The notes: generated from the letters alone by a model not told the origin. DNA of 64,000 nucleotides from an uncultured Opitutales bacterium (GCA_900548275.1 URJY01000002.1:124001-188000), one strand, 5' to 3'; shown: positions 42,947 through 52,482, numbered from the stretch's first letter. Made by a program: numbers and translations.

Positions 42947-45766
42947 CTAAAGCGATTCCCTTATGTCTTCGATTAGCGATTTTTCGCTTTGCAGAATTTT
43001 TATCGGCTTGACCTTTACGCCTACTTTGGGGTCTTCAAGCTTACCGTCGAGCGAAACCTCGACCGTGTTTGCAAGCGGATTCAGGAGCGATGCAACGCTC
43101 GATACAATCGGCATCGTAAGCCCGCCGAACGGACGTATCGCAAGAGCCGCGTCGATGTCGTCGCGCAGGTAGTCGTACGCCGCCGCTCCCTTGATTTGCA
43201 TAACGGGCCCGCCCATTTCGAGCTTCGGGAACTTGACCGCTCCGCCGCCGACTTCGAACGGGCTGTACGCATAGGTTATGTCGAACGAGCCGAACGGCAG
43301 GCGCATAGCCGAAAGCGCGCGCGAGAGCACGCCGAAAAGGTTGAGCCTGATGAGGTCGGAATTTTCCAAACTGACATATCCGCTCCCCTGCGAAAGTTCG
43401 ATTTTGTCGGCGTCGCCCTTTAGCGAAACCGACATCGTTACGAAACCGTTTTCGCCGCCGTCGACAATGGACTTCGACTTTTCCCCGCCGTCCACCCCGC
43501 CCGAATCCCGTTTCGAAGAGCCGAGCGAGCCGAAGAAATCGGTCAACGCCGCCTGATTCATTTTGTCGGCGGTCATACTGCCCTCGAACGAAATCGTCGA
43601 ACCGCTTTTGTGCAGCGCAACATTGCCCTCCGCCGCGCCGCCGCAAAATTCGAATACGGCGTTGTCTATCTGCGTGTCGATTTTGTCGCTGCGGGCGGTG
43701 AACTTTGCGTTCTTCAGAGTCGCCTTTTCGAGAACGACGGTATCGCCCGCGACCTCCGCCGACACGTTGAAAATGTCGCGCAACTTCCGCGGATTGTTCG
43801 ACGGATTGCGCAACACGGCGGAAAACGAAAGCTTGGGCGGAACTTTGAAATCGACCACATCGAGAACCTCGCGAACGTCGTCGCCGCCGAGCGCGAGAAG
43901 CTCGCGCGAATCAAGTTCGGAATCGAAGAATATCCGCTGTTCGTCGAAAGTCGTTATTCCGTTTCCGAAATAGAGCCACTCAATCAGCCCCGAAGCCCTG
44001 CGTCCGTCGGCGTTTATGTCGACATCGAAAAGCGTTATGCGCTCGGGGTTGACAAGCACGTCGAGCGAAAACGACGAAAACCGCGCCCCCGAATATTGCG
44101 CGTTTCCGCCCGAAGCCTTCGCATAGCACCAAATGTATTCGGGCTTGCCCCACGTTCCCTCGACGGAAACGTCGGCGCGCGGGAAGTTCGACTTTCCCCC
44201 GAACTTGAAATCCTTCATCACGCGCGTCCACCACGGCTCCATAAAATGGGCGATTGCCATCGGTCTTATGTCGCCCGCGACGCGCACGCGGTACTGCGAC
44301 GTATTCATATTCTGAATGTACGCGCCGCGCACGCGCCAGCCCTCGACCGTCTCGACGTCGAGATTCCGCGCCGAAAACACGCCCTCCGCCGAATCGAAAA
44401 CAACCTCGCCCGAAACGTCCGATACGGGAATGTCCATCACAATGCAGTTCTCCGCGCGAACGTCCATCCGCACGGCGACGTTTTTCGAATCCGCAAAATA
44501 TTTCACCCCGCCCGCAAGGGCTATGCCCGACGGAAACGAGAGTTGTTTGAGCTCGGGAATGTCGGCAAGCTCGGGGCGGGCGAACAGAAGCTTGGGGTCT
44601 ATCGTTCCGTCGAATTTGAAATCGGCGTCGAAGTTTTCGGAAAGCGAAAGGCTGCCGCCGAATCTGTGCAAACCGAACGACGCAAAAACGCCCCAACGGT
44701 CGCGCCAGTTCGAGAAATCGAGACTTCTTTTGCGGACGCGGATGTTGCCGATTTCCGAGCCGTCGTAGGAAATGTTGCTCACGGCGATGTCGAGATTTTC
44801 GAGCGCGGGCGAATCGGGATTCGGCAGGATGTCGGCGCGCACCTCCACGTCGCCGAGGGTCGGCAGATTCTCTCCCGAAAAGTTTTCCGCAAAAAGCCGC
44901 GCCGAAGCCTTCACTCCGTCCGAGTCGGAACGGCACGATGCGTTGAGCTTAAAATTTTTTATCTCCGCCGAAAAGCCGCCCTCCGAAAACGCGCCGCCGC
45001 CCGAGACGAAAGCGATGTCGGCGCGGTAGTTGCGCGCGTCGAACACGGCGAAATTCAGGCTCAAATCGGGCGCGGAAAGGCAATCCAAATACCTCTTGAC
45101 ATCGGGATACTTTTCGAAAACCGAATCGAACTTCTGCGAAACCGAAAGCTTCCTCTGCGGCGTTTTCGAATCGGCGGTCGCCGCGCGCGAAGACAGCGAC
45201 GAAACGAGGGCGTCGAAGTCGGTATTTGCGTTTACAAACCCCGAAACCGACGCGCACAGTCTGCCCGCCTTGAAATTGAGCGCACTTATGCGCCACCACT
45301 GACCGCGCTTCGACAAATCGAGATACACCGACCCCACCACGGGATTTTTTCCGACCCCCGCGTAGGTCGGGGCTATGCGCGCGTCGAGAACGCGCACCGA
45401 CTTCGGCACAACCCGACCGAACAGAAGCGGCTCAACCCCGAACGAAGCAGAAACGCGCTGCGCAAAAAAGAAATCCTCGGGCGTTCCGTCGAAGCGCAGG
45501 GAGACGTTTTCGAGCGAAACATTCCCTCCGAAATCGGCTCGCGCCTGCGCGAAATCGACAATCAGCCCCGCCTTTTCGGCTTCGGCTTTTATCTCGTCGC
45601 ACAGCCATTCGGGAAGCGGAACTGCGGCGTTCCAATACAAAACCGCGCAGACCGCCGACTGGAAAACCGCGAGGACAAAAAGGAATACGTTCAACGCCGC
45701 CAGCGAACGCCAAAACGCACGCAGCAAAAAAGTCGCAATCGGCAGACCTGTTTTATTTTCCTTCAC
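42947..45766 (-). CDS. AsmA/TamB-like large periplasmic protein
   Basis: A 939-residue protein with one N-terminal membrane helix (LAALNVFLFVLAVFQSAVCAVLYW, about 18-42). The long periplasmic part is built of repetitive beta-strands, with FGGNVSLENVSLRF, KAGRLCASVSGFVNANTDFDAL and, near the end, AAYDYLRDDIDAALAIRPFGGLTMPIVSSVASLLNPLANTVEVSLDGKLEDPKVGVKVKPI, the AsmA-type C-terminal region. Such proteins form lipid-transfer bridges between inner and outer membranes. It begins inside the last 14 nt of the DUF4340 gene and closes the Gld-type operon. Confidence 0.8.
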   Translation of the reverse strand: MKENKTGLPIATFLLRAFWRSLAALNVFLFVLAVFQSAVCAVLYWNAAVPLPEWLCDEIKAEAEKAGLIVDFAQARADFGGNVSLENVSLRFDGTPEDFFFAQRVSASFGVEPLLFGRVVPKSVRVLDARIAPTYAGVGKNPVVGSVYLDLSKRGQWWRISALNFKAGRLCASVSGFVNANTDFDALVSSLSSRAATADSKTPQRKLSVSQKFDSVFEKYPDVKRYLDCLSAPDLSLNFAVFDARNYRADIAFVSGGGAFSEGGFSAEIKNFKLNASCRSDSDGVKASARLFAENFSGENLPTLGDVEVRADILPNPDSPALENLDIAVSNISYDGSEIGNIRVRKRSLDFSNWRDRWGVFASFGLHRFGGSLSLSENFDADFKFDGTIDPKLLFARPELADIPELKQLSFPSGIALAGGVKYFADSKNVAVRMDVRAENCIVMDIPVSDVSGEVVFDSAEGVFSARNLDVETVEGWRVRGAYIQNMNTSQYRVRVAGDIRPMAIAHFMEPWWTRVMKDFKFGGKSNFPRADVSVEGTWGKPEYIWCYAKASGGNAQYSGARFSSFSLDVLVNPERITLFDVDINADGRRASGLIEWLYFGNGITTFDEQRIFFDSELDSRELLALGGDDVREVLDVVDFKVPPKLSFSAVLRNPSNNPRKLRDIFNVSAEVAGDTVVLEKATLKNAKFTARSDKIDTQIDNAVFEFCGGAAEGNVALHKSGSTISFEGSMTADKMNQAALTDFFGSLGSSKRDSGGVDGGEKSKSIVDGGENGFVTMSVSLKGDADKIELSQGSGYVSLENSDLIRLNLFGVLSRALSAMRLPFGSFDITYAYSPFEVGGGAVKFPKLEMGGPVMQIKGAAAYDYLRDDIDAALAIRPFGGLTMPIVSSVASLLNPLANTVEVSLDGKLEDPKVGVKVKPIKILQSEKSLIEDIRESL

Positions 45767-47642
45767 TTTCCGCTTTTTTGTCGGGCGCGGCGGGCGGATT
45801 TTTCTTCAGTTCGCTTTCCGCAAGCGCGCCAGACGTAAATTCGAAGAACGAGTCGATGAAGTCGTCCGCAGCCGCAAACGCCGTCTTGCCGTACGCCCCG
45901 TACTGCGTAGTTCCGCCGAGACGCTTCGAGAACAGCCAGCTTCCGCTTTCGACCACGTTCGCGCCCGAACCGCGAACCTCGTAGCGTATTTCCATCGAGT
46001 ATACCCACGGGATGCGTCCGCCGTTCGGCGAGATTCCCGCGGCGTCGAACGGGCAGTCGGGATAGCCCTTGACCGAAAAAAGCTTTGCGTATTTCAAAAC
46101 ATTTTGAAGCGCGGATTTTTTGCGGGCGCCGAGCTGCGCGGTCTGCGCATTGAAGTCGCCGTTCTTCGACGAGATTTCGAAGAGCGTTTTTTTAGCGGCG
46201 ATGTCGGAGATTTTGAGCGAAGTTATGACCGCGTTTTCGGGCAGCATTTCGACGATTTTCGAGCGGAACTTCATAAAATCGGTATCGGCAAGTTTTACGA
46301 TGTCGCGGGGGATTCCGAATATTGCGTCGGAATTTCCCGTCTTCGCGTAGACGAGCCGCTCGTTGCCCGAACCGAAAAAGCCGCCGACATCGAGCGCAGA
46401 GACAGTGCCGTCGGAATCCGTCGCCGTTATTTTCAGACTGTTGGGCGTGAAACCGTAGGGGGCGACATTTTCGCCGGGGGCATCGCTTACGAACTTGCGC
46501 ACGCGGATTTTCGAAAGTTTGAGCAGCAACGAAGCGAGCGCGGCGGAATCGGCTTTCGAAGTTATGGACGCGCCGTTTTTGTCCTCGCCGATAACGTCCC
46601 AAACGCCGCCCTTGAGCTTGCCGAAACGGAGCGTTTTGCCGCCCTTCGAAATTTCCAAACTCTTTACCGTGTTAAGGTCGAAACGCATTACCGACTTGTC
46701 GCGCAGGTCGGTCTGGACATTCGCAAGGTTGGCGACCGCCGACGCGTCTATCGTAAAAATCGTGGGGTTGTCCTCGAGGCGCGCATAGACCTGCGAACCG
46801 TCCTTTGTCTTTCCGCCGATGAGCAGAACTTGGCGGCGGTTCGTGCCCTCGAGGGTAATGGTCGTGGGCAGAGCCGAGACTTCGAAGCCCGCCTCGGCGG
46901 CGGTGTCGTTCGAAAAGCTCTTTGCGGAAAGCTGGCAGATTTCGGTAAGGAACGCGTCGACTTCGTTCGAATCGGCGGCAGCTACGATTGGCGTTTCGAA
47001 CTTCCATTTTCCGCCGTCGCGCACCAAACCGATTCTGCGGAAATTGCCCTTGAGCGAATCGGCGGACTCAGCCGACGGCAGACGCACCGAAAACGCCGAC
47101 ACTTCGAAGCGCGGGATGTCGAAAACGTTCTGGTTGCGCAGGCGTTCGGTATCGACCACAAGGCTTTCGACGAACTCGCGGTCGACCACGATTATCCTGT
47201 CGCCGCCCTCGTCGAGCATATAGATGCGGTTGCCCACGGGCGCGCTCTTGCCGATTTTGAGCGTATACATCTTCTTTCCGTTGCCGTATCTGAAAGTGTA
47301 GGCGGGGTCGTCGAGTCCGTACTCGGCGAGCGTGTGCCCGTGCTTGGTCACCTCAGAGAGCGAAAAGCTCGCCTCGCGGTCGAGAAATTCAATCTGGTTT
47401 CTGATTCGGTTGACGGCGAAGAGGTTCGCGGGCCAGTCTATCGGCGCGGTTATGCGCCACTTGTTGTTTTCGAACTTGAGCACGCGCGGCTTGTCGATTC
47501 CCTTGCCCGAAATTTCGAGAACCGTAAACGGCGCGGTTTCGGGCGCGGCTGCCGCCGCCGCAGGATCGCGTTCGAGCGACCACATTGCCCAGAACAGGGC
47601 GACGTTTGCAATCAGAAGGAAAATTGTGAGTCTAAAGCGCAT
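45753..47642 (-). CDS. DUF4340 domain-containing protein
   Basis: A 629-residue protein with an N-terminal signal anchor (LTIFLLIANVALFWAMWSL, about 5-23), followed by repeated alpha-beta units: FENNKWRITAPIDWPANLFAVNRIRNQIEFL, LAEYGLDDPAYTFRYGNGKK and TLKIGKSAPVGNRIYM. These are the DUF4340 pattern (W.I..P, YGLD.P, G). The family regularly accompanies GldG-type ABC systems, as here. Function unknown, presumably an extracytoplasmic partner of the ABC complex. 17 nt after the GldG-type gene and overlapping the AsmA-like gene by 14 nt. Confidence 0.85.
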   Translation of the reverse strand: MRFRLTIFLLIANVALFWAMWSLERDPAAAAAAPETAPFTVLEISGKGIDKPRVLKFENNKWRITAPIDWPANLFAVNRIRNQIEFLDREASFSLSEVTKHGHTLAEYGLDDPAYTFRYGNGKKMYTLKIGKSAPVGNRIYMLDEGGDRIIVVDREFVESLVVDTERLRNQNVFDIPRFEVSAFSVRLPSAESADSLKGNFRRIGLVRDGGKWKFETPIVAAADSNEVDAFLTEICQLSAKSFSNDTAAEAGFEVSALPTTITLEGTNRRQVLLIGGKTKDGSQVYARLEDNPTIFTIDASAVANLANVQTDLRDKSVMRFDLNTVKSLEISKGGKTLRFGKLKGGVWDVIGEDKNGASITSKADSAALASLLLKLSKIRVRKFVSDAPGENVAPYGFTPNSLKITATDSDGTVSALDVGGFFGSGNERLVYAKTGNSDAIFGIPRDIVKLADTDFMKFRSKIVEMLPENAVITSLKISDIAAKKTLFEISSKNGDFNAQTAQLGARKKSALQNVLKYAKLFSVKGYPDCPFDAAGISPNGGRIPWVYSMEIRYEVRGSGANVVESGSWLFSKRLGGTTQYGAYGKTAFAAADDFIDSFFEFTSGALAESELKKNPPAAPDKKAESEGK

Positions 47643-47659
47643 TTTTCAATCCTCGATAT

Positions 47660-49138
47660 TTATCGGCGGCGGGCGGCGAAAACAGCCGCGCACAGAGCCA
47701 GAATTACTGCGGGAACAAGCATAAAACGCCACGCAAGCGACAGGTAGTCGGACTGCGAGAGCGTCAGCGAAAACTTTTTCAGCGGACGCGGGGGAATGTT
47801 GAGCATATTGTTTTCCTCGAACATCCAGTCGACCACGTTCAGCGCGAGCTTGGAATTGCCAAGCCTGTTGAACCATTTGTTCGCTATGAAATTTTCGTCG
47901 CCGAAGACCGCAAGCTTGCCGCCGGGGATGTTCAGCCCGAGCTCGCCGCCCGCCGTGCGCGTTGCGACCATCGCGAGCGGAAGCGGGCCCGCTATGTCTG
48001 AAACTTCGTCGTATTTCTGCACGCCGCCGCGCATATACGACTTTTCCGCCCAGCTTGCAGGGCCGCTCAGGATTATCGGCGTAATCTTCAAAGTCTCGTC
48101 GATTGGCGAGCCCATATCGGGGCGCACGGGACGCACCGAACCGAACTGTACGGGCGTGTCGGAGTCTATCAAATATTTCACAATCGGGTGCGGATTGCGC
48201 GGAAAACTTCTGGCAATCAAATCGCCCGACGCGCTCTCGTAGTCGCCGCCCGAGTCCAAAACGAGCATATCGTCGCTCATAATGCCCCACTCGTAGAACA
48301 CGTCTTCAAGCCCCAAGAGAGAGCCCATTTCAAGAAACACTATGCCCCTGCCGTTGTCCTTGAGCAGGTATTTTCTGATTGCGTCTATTTCGCGCGGCAA
48401 AAACGCCGACTTCGCCCCCGCCACAATAATCATATCGGCGTCTTCGGGGATGTCCTTTACCTCGCTCAAGTCCAGCTCCTCCACCTTGTAGTTGTGCGAG
48501 GCAAGTGCCGCGGCGTATTCGGAAAGCCCGCGCGCGCCGTTTGCGCTCTTGACGCTCATTTCGCCGTGCCCCTTGAGGAAGTAAATCCTGTTCTGTTTGT
48601 CCGACGAAACGTTCAGAATCGCCGACGTAATCAGGCTTTCGCCCTTGAAATCCTTGCGCGCACCGTCCTCGACTCCGTAGAATTCGGAAATCGGTATGCG
48701 CTTGAAACGACGCCCCGACGCGACGACAACGCATTCGTCCAAATCGTTGCCGAAGCGCGCGGCAAGCTCTTCGGCGCGCTTGTTTTCGATGTGGGCGTTG
48801 ACGAATTTCGCGCTGACGGGCGCGTTTTTGTTCGACGCGTATTCGTACTGACCGAAAAGCGTGTTGAAGTCGCGCACGACAGCCGCGCTGTCGGAATCGT
48901 TGCGCCCGATTGAAACCACCGCGTAGATTTCGACGGGCTCGCGCAGTTTTTTGACATACGCCACGCTCTCGGGCGAGAGCGAATTGCGGCGGTTTTCCGA
49001 CATATCCCAACGCGTGTAGTGGCGGGTCGCCACATAGTTCAGCCCCAGATAAAGCGATATTCCCAGAAGAATCTGAAGCCAGAGATTGAGCTTGGCGATT
49101 CTCGTGGTAATTTTGAAATCCTCGAACATCGGGTTCAT
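47660..49138 (-). CDS. GldG-family ABC transporter auxiliary protein
   Basis: A 492-residue protein. N-terminal helix (LWLQILLGISLYLGLNYVATRHYTRWDMSENRRNSLSPES), where the segment ending LSP is the GldG hallmark. A large extracytoplasmic domain of the ABC_transp_aux type includes IYFLKGHGEMSV, YKVEELDLSEVKDIPEDADMIIVAGAKSAF and VFLEMGSLLGLEDVFYEWGI. A final hydrophobic helix with basic end follows (FMLVPAVILALCAAVFAARRR). Overlaps the permease gene by 4 nt. In Bacteroidota GldAFG is linked to gliding; in other phyla the role is undetermined. Confidence 0.85.
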   Translation of the reverse strand: MNPMFEDFKITTRIAKLNLWLQILLGISLYLGLNYVATRHYTRWDMSENRRNSLSPESVAYVKKLREPVEIYAVVSIGRNDSDSAAVVRDFNTLFGQYEYASNKNAPVSAKFVNAHIENKRAEELAARFGNDLDECVVVASGRRFKRIPISEFYGVEDGARKDFKGESLITSAILNVSSDKQNRIYFLKGHGEMSVKSANGARGLSEYAAALASHNYKVEELDLSEVKDIPEDADMIIVAGAKSAFLPREIDAIRKYLLKDNGRGIVFLEMGSLLGLEDVFYEWGIMSDDMLVLDSGGDYESASGDLIARSFPRNPHPIVKYLIDSDTPVQFGSVRPVRPDMGSPIDETLKITPIILSGPASWAEKSYMRGGVQKYDEVSDIAGPLPLAMVATRTAGGELGLNIPGGKLAVFGDENFIANKWFNRLGNSKLALNVVDWMFEENNMLNIPPRPLKKFSLTLSQSDYLSLAWRFMLVPAVILALCAAVFAARRR

Positions 49139-49896
49139 TTGTTTTTAGACTCCGTAATCAATGAGGTTATCGCGAGCAGAACGAATGTCGTGCTGACGTA
49201 GAAAAAGAACGGGCGCGTGTCCATCACGCCCGAAATGAAGTCGTCGAAATGCCTGAAAGTCTGCAAATATTCGCCCGCCGAGGAAAGCCACGAAAGGCTC
49301 TCGGGAAGCGGAAATTTGGAGAGCATCCCCGCGCCGATTATCACCAGAAAGAGTATGCAAAACGAAAGCATCCCCGCAACGAGGGTCGTGCGCGTCAGCG
49401 AGCTTGCGAAAATCCCCACGGCGATGAACATCGCGCCGCTTGCGGCTATGAAAAGGTAGCCCGTACCCATTTGTACGGGGTCGAAAAACCGCGGGTCTGC
49501 CGCAACCTGCGGAAGATATATGCGCGAAATCAGCGGGAATAAAAGCGTCAATGCCCACAGCAAAATGTAGAAAAAGTAGCACGCCGAAAACTTGGCGAGC
49601 ACAATCTGCCAAGCGTTCACGGGGGTCGTCATCAACGCCTCGAGCGTGCCCGCCCTGCGCTCGTCGGCGAGCGAACGCATCGTCAGAAGCGGCACCATAA
49701 ACAGCACGGGCACCCAAAACACCGAAAGAAAATTGGCAATCGGCGAACTGTCGCTTGCCGACCTGCCCACGTCTACGAGCGCGAACAGATACATCAAGCC
49801 CATAAACCCCAGAAACAGGAACGCCGCGATGTACGTCGACGGCGATATGCAAAGCTGCCAGATTTGCTGGCGGACGAGTATGCGGAATCTTCTCAT
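49135..49896 (-). CDS. ABC-2 type permease (GldF-like)
   Basis: A 253-residue integral membrane protein with six predicted helices. QQIWQLCISPSTYIAAFLFLGFMGLMY opens TM1, RSLADERRAGTLEALMTTPVNAWQIVLAKFSA is the conserved ABC-2 coupling region, and TM6 ends at the C-terminus. ATG 49894-49896 (MRRFRILVRQQ) is chosen. It overlaps the ATP-binding gene by 4 nt and the GldG-type gene by 4 nt. Confidence 0.88.
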   Translation of the reverse strand: MRRFRILVRQQIWQLCISPSTYIAAFLFLGFMGLMYLFALVDVGRSASDSSPIANFLSVFWVPVLFMVPLLTMRSLADERRAGTLEALMTTPVNAWQIVLAKFSACYFFYILLWALTLLFPLISRIYLPQVAADPRFFDPVQMGTGYLFIAASGAMFIAVGIFASSLTRTTLVAGMLSFCILFLVIIGAGMLSKFPLPESLSWLSSAGEYLQTFRHFDDFISGVMDTRPFFFYVSTTFVLLAITSLITESKNK

Positions 49897-50936
49897 TTTT
49901 CGGTCATCTCCTTGTCGATTTCCTCGACCATTTTGGAGGGTTGCGGAAGGTCGCGCAACTGCTCCCAACTGCGGCGCGTGGCAGCCATGAATATCTCCTC
50001 GAGCGACGGCTTGCGGTACGCGACAAGGCGCGGCATAAGCATTGTGTCCTTCGACAGCTCGCCGATTATCGCAGCCCCCAAGTCGGAATTTTGCGGCGCG
50101 GACAAAACGTAGTCGACATATCCGCGCGAGTCGGGCTGCGTGTGCGAAATTATCGAAAGGTCGAGCTGCATGGCAGCCAAGACCTCGGCAAAACGCTCGG
50201 GCGCGGCGCGCAGGCTGACTTCGTATTTGTCGCGCGGGATGAAGTCTTTGCGCAGACTTTCGGGCGAACCGCTTGCAACCACCGTGCCCTGATTGATGAT
50301 TATCACGCGGTCGCAGACAAGCTCTATTTCGGGCAGAATGTGGCTGCTGATTATTACGCTCATTTTGCCGCGCAGCGACAGTATGAGTTCGCGGATTGCA
50401 AGAATCTGGTGGGGGTCGAGCCCGATTGTGGGTTCGTCGAGAATTATTACGTCGGGGCGCGACAAAATCGCGTCGGCAATTCCCACCCTCTGGCGGAAGC
50501 CCTTCGAAAGGTTGCCGATTATCTTTTTAGCCGCCGAACGCTTGAGTTGGCAGATTTCCATCGCCTCGTCGACGCGCTTTGCAACCTCGGCTTCGGGAAC
50601 GTCCTTAATTCGGGCGCGAAAGCGCAGATATTCGCCCACGCGCAAATCCTCGGGAAGGGGGTTGTTTTCGGGCATAAAGGCGATGTGCCTGCGGGCTTTG
50701 TCGGGATAGTTCGCCACGCTTATTCCGCAGATGTGGACGCTGCCAGAAGTTGCGGGCATAAGCCCCGCAATGATGCGCATCGTGGTGCTCTTGCCCGCTC
50801 CGTTGGGACCCAGAAAGCCAACGACCTCGCCCTTGCCTATTCTGAAGGAAACGTTTTCAACCGCCTTCGCCGAGCCGTAGCATTTGGTGAGGCGGCGGAC
50901 GATTACTGAATTTGGTATGTCGGCAATGTCTTCCAT
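49893..50936 (-). CDS. ABC transporter ATP-binding protein (GldA-like)
   Basis: A 347-residue ATPase: Walker A GFLGPNGAGKSTTMRIIAGL (about 39-58), Q-loop region FMPENNPLPEDLRV with Glu in place of the usual Gln, signature NLSKGFRQRVGIADAIL, Walker B VIILDEPTIGLDP and H-loop ISSHILPEIE. The C-terminal 110 residues form an extra domain as in other GldA/CcmA-type subunits. First gene of the five-gene operon. The 308-nt gap before it presumably contains its promoter. Confidence 0.92.
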   Translation of the reverse strand: MEDIADIPNSVIVRRLTKCYGSAKAVENVSFRIGKGEVVGFLGPNGAGKSTTMRIIAGLMPATSGSVHICGISVANYPDKARRHIAFMPENNPLPEDLRVGEYLRFRARIKDVPEAEVAKRVDEAMEICQLKRSAAKKIIGNLSKGFRQRVGIADAILSRPDVIILDEPTIGLDPHQILAIRELILSLRGKMSVIISSHILPEIELVCDRVIIINQGTVVASGSPESLRKDFIPRDKYEVSLRAAPERFAEVLAAMQLDLSIISHTQPDSRGYVDYVLSAPQNSDLGAAIIGELSKDTMLMPRLVAYRKPSLEEIFMAATRRSWEQLRDLPQPSKMVEEIDKEMTEK

Positions 50937-51244
50937 TTAATAAACGGTTAAATCTTTCCGACAGCCCCCGATACCGAAAAGACTAAAAAAATTAAAACTG
51001 CAGGAAACAAAGAACGCCCGATATTTTCCGTCGCGAAAAACGGCAAGGCTTTTCGTACGGAATTGAAATCGGCAATCGGCGGCCGAATTAAAAGAACTCC
51101 CGCGTCGGGCGGAAACGGGCGCGGAAAACGCGCGCGCCGCACACGCCCCCCGAGTCGGACACGGGAAAACGGTTTCGCCGCCTCCCCGAGCGGGCTTCGG
51201 CAAAACGCCGCAAGCCGCAGTCCGCCCATCGGAAACCGTCGGAA
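50937..51244. other. 308-nt intergenic region between the Gld-type operon and the acyl carrier protein gene
   Basis: Both neighbours are on the minus strand, so this holds the acyl carrier protein 3' end and the promoter of the ABC operon. The part near 50960-51010 is A/T-rich (minus-strand TTTTAATTTTTTTAGTC) and the part 51100-51235 is very G/C-rich. Short frames exist in both directions but look non-coding. No convincing promoter boxes, terminator or RNA gene were found. Confidence 0.4.
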
Positions 51245-51604
51245 TTATTGGCTGACTTTTTCCTTGATGAAGCTCTTGATGTCGCCGAGCGTACGGAGCT
51301 TCTGGACATCCTCTTCGGCGATTGTCGTGCCGATTGCGTCTTCGACCGCGAGGACGATTTCAACCATCGTGAGCGAATCGAGACCGAGGTCGTCTACGAT
51401 GACGAGGTCGTCCGAGGGGTTCTTGAGCATTTCGCGCTTTTCGGGTTCGGCAAAGCGTTCGATTATGCCGATTACGACGTCGCCGACGAGTTCGGCGTTG
51501 CCCGTTTTTCTAAATTCCACCGCTTTTTCGATTGTTTCGGGGGAACATCTTTTGAGCGACTCGCGCAGTGTCGCTTCGTCTTCCTGTGTAAACTGAGAAT
51601 TCAT
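51245..51604 (-). CDS. Acyl carrier protein with N-terminal extension
   Basis: A 119-residue ACP. The C-terminal 75 residues are the four-helix carrier with the phosphopantetheine serine in VDDLGLDSLTMVEIVLAVE (Ser77) and IAEEDVQKLRTLGDIKSFI. The first 40 residues (TQEDEATLRESLKRCSPETI, then EKAVEFRKTGN) are an extra helical segment absent from standard ACPs of about 78 residues. ATG at 51602-51604; an upstream in-frame ATG would add six residues. Carries acyl chains for fatty acid or specialised lipid synthesis; no fab genes are next to it. Divergent from rsmE. Confidence 0.85.
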   Translation of the reverse strand: MNSQFTQEDEATLRESLKRCSPETIEKAVEFRKTGNAELVGDVVIGIIERFAEPEKREMLKNPSDDLVIVDDLGLDSLTMVEIVLAVEDAIGTTIAEEDVQKLRTLGDIKSFIKEKVSQ

Positions 51605-51658
51605 GGTTCCATAACAGCACATTACCCCCGCGATTTCAACCCATAAATTTTGTTGTGT

Positions 51659-51688
51659 TTGACAGCCCGCAAAAGTGCGCGGTAGTGT
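51659..51688 (+). promoter_or_regulatory. Possible rsmE promoter
   Basis: TTGACA at 51659-51664, 18-nt spacer, TAGTGT at 51683-51688, about 20 nt before the ATG at 51707. The -35 is perfect and the -10 is weak. Confidence 0.4.
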
Positions 51689-51706
51689 GTGGACATTCCA
51701 TTTTTT

Positions 51707-52423
51707 ATGAACTGTCTGCTTTTCCACACGACCCCGCCGTTCGAACTCGCGCCGAACGACCCCAAACTTGCGCATATCGACGGCGTACTGAAAACCGCAA
51801 ACGGCGGCGAAATCTTCGCGGGAACGCTCAACGGCAAGCTCTGGATATGCCGTTTCATACGCCGCTCCGACGGCGGCGCGGAGCTTGTTCCCGTTCGGGA
51901 GATAGCAAACCCCGACAGGCTCGGGGTCTGTCTTGCGGTCGCCTTTGCGCGCCCGCAAATCGCGCAGCGCATACTCTTCGAGGCGGCGTGTTTCGGGGTG
52001 GACAAACTCGTTTTCTACGCCGCAACAAAGGGCGAAGCCGACTACGCAAAAAGCGGACTCTATACAAAGGGCGAATACTTGAAGTGGCTCGAAAAGGGCG
52101 CGGAACAGTCGTGTTCGACATACATCCCCGAGTTTTCGACGGCGGCAAACCTCGAAAAGGCGGCAGAAGAGCTGCTTGCGGGAGTATCCGCCGACGCGCT
52201 TAAAATCGCCCCCGATGTCTACGAAGCCGAAGCGGGTTTGCCCGACGCGCTCGCCGACAGGCAAAACCGCACCGTCTGCGCCCTGCTCGGCGGGGAACGC
52301 GGTTTGACAGCCGCCGACAGAAACGCCCTCCGTTCCCGCGGCTTCAAACTCGTGTCGCTCGGCAGGCGCGTTCTTCGGACGGACTCCGCCGTGATTGCGA
52401 CGCTCGCGGGCTGCCTGTTTTAA
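51707..52423 (+). CDS. rsmE: 16S rRNA (uracil-1498-N3)-methyltransferase
   Basis: A 238-residue SPOUT methyltransferase that modifies U1498 of 16S rRNA. Conserved LAVAFARPQIAQRILFEAACFGVDKLVFYAA (about 73-103), then GGERGLTAADRNALRSRGFKLVSLGRRVLRTDSAVIATL, the knotted SAM-binding region (equivalent to GPEGG...LGxRILRxETA). The N-terminal PUA-like domain is somewhat short and starts MNCLLFHTTPPF. A GTG at 51689 could add six residues. Confidence 0.88.
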   Translation: MNCLLFHTTPPFELAPNDPKLAHIDGVLKTANGGEIFAGTLNGKLWICRFIRRSDGGAELVPVREIANPDRLGVCLAVAFARPQIAQRILFEAACFGVDKLVFYAATKGEADYAKSGLYTKGEYLKWLEKGAEQSCSTYIPEFSTAANLEKAAEELLAGVSADALKIAPDVYEAEAGLPDALADRQNRTVCALLGGERGLTAADRNALRSRGFKLVSLGRRVLRTDSAVIATLAGCLF

Positions 52424-52482
52424 GTTTACTTGACTATTACCGCGGCGGGTCAATCATCGACGGACATTATTATTCGTTCAAG

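Noticed and set aside
43610..47747. Plus-strand frames of 742 and 790 codons
   Set aside because: Antisense to the AsmA-like and DUF4340 genes, which have signal anchors, family motifs and operon spacing.
51017..51026. Third copy of GCCCGATATT, as in the palindromic element
   Set aside because: Only 10 bp match without surrounding structure; probably chance.
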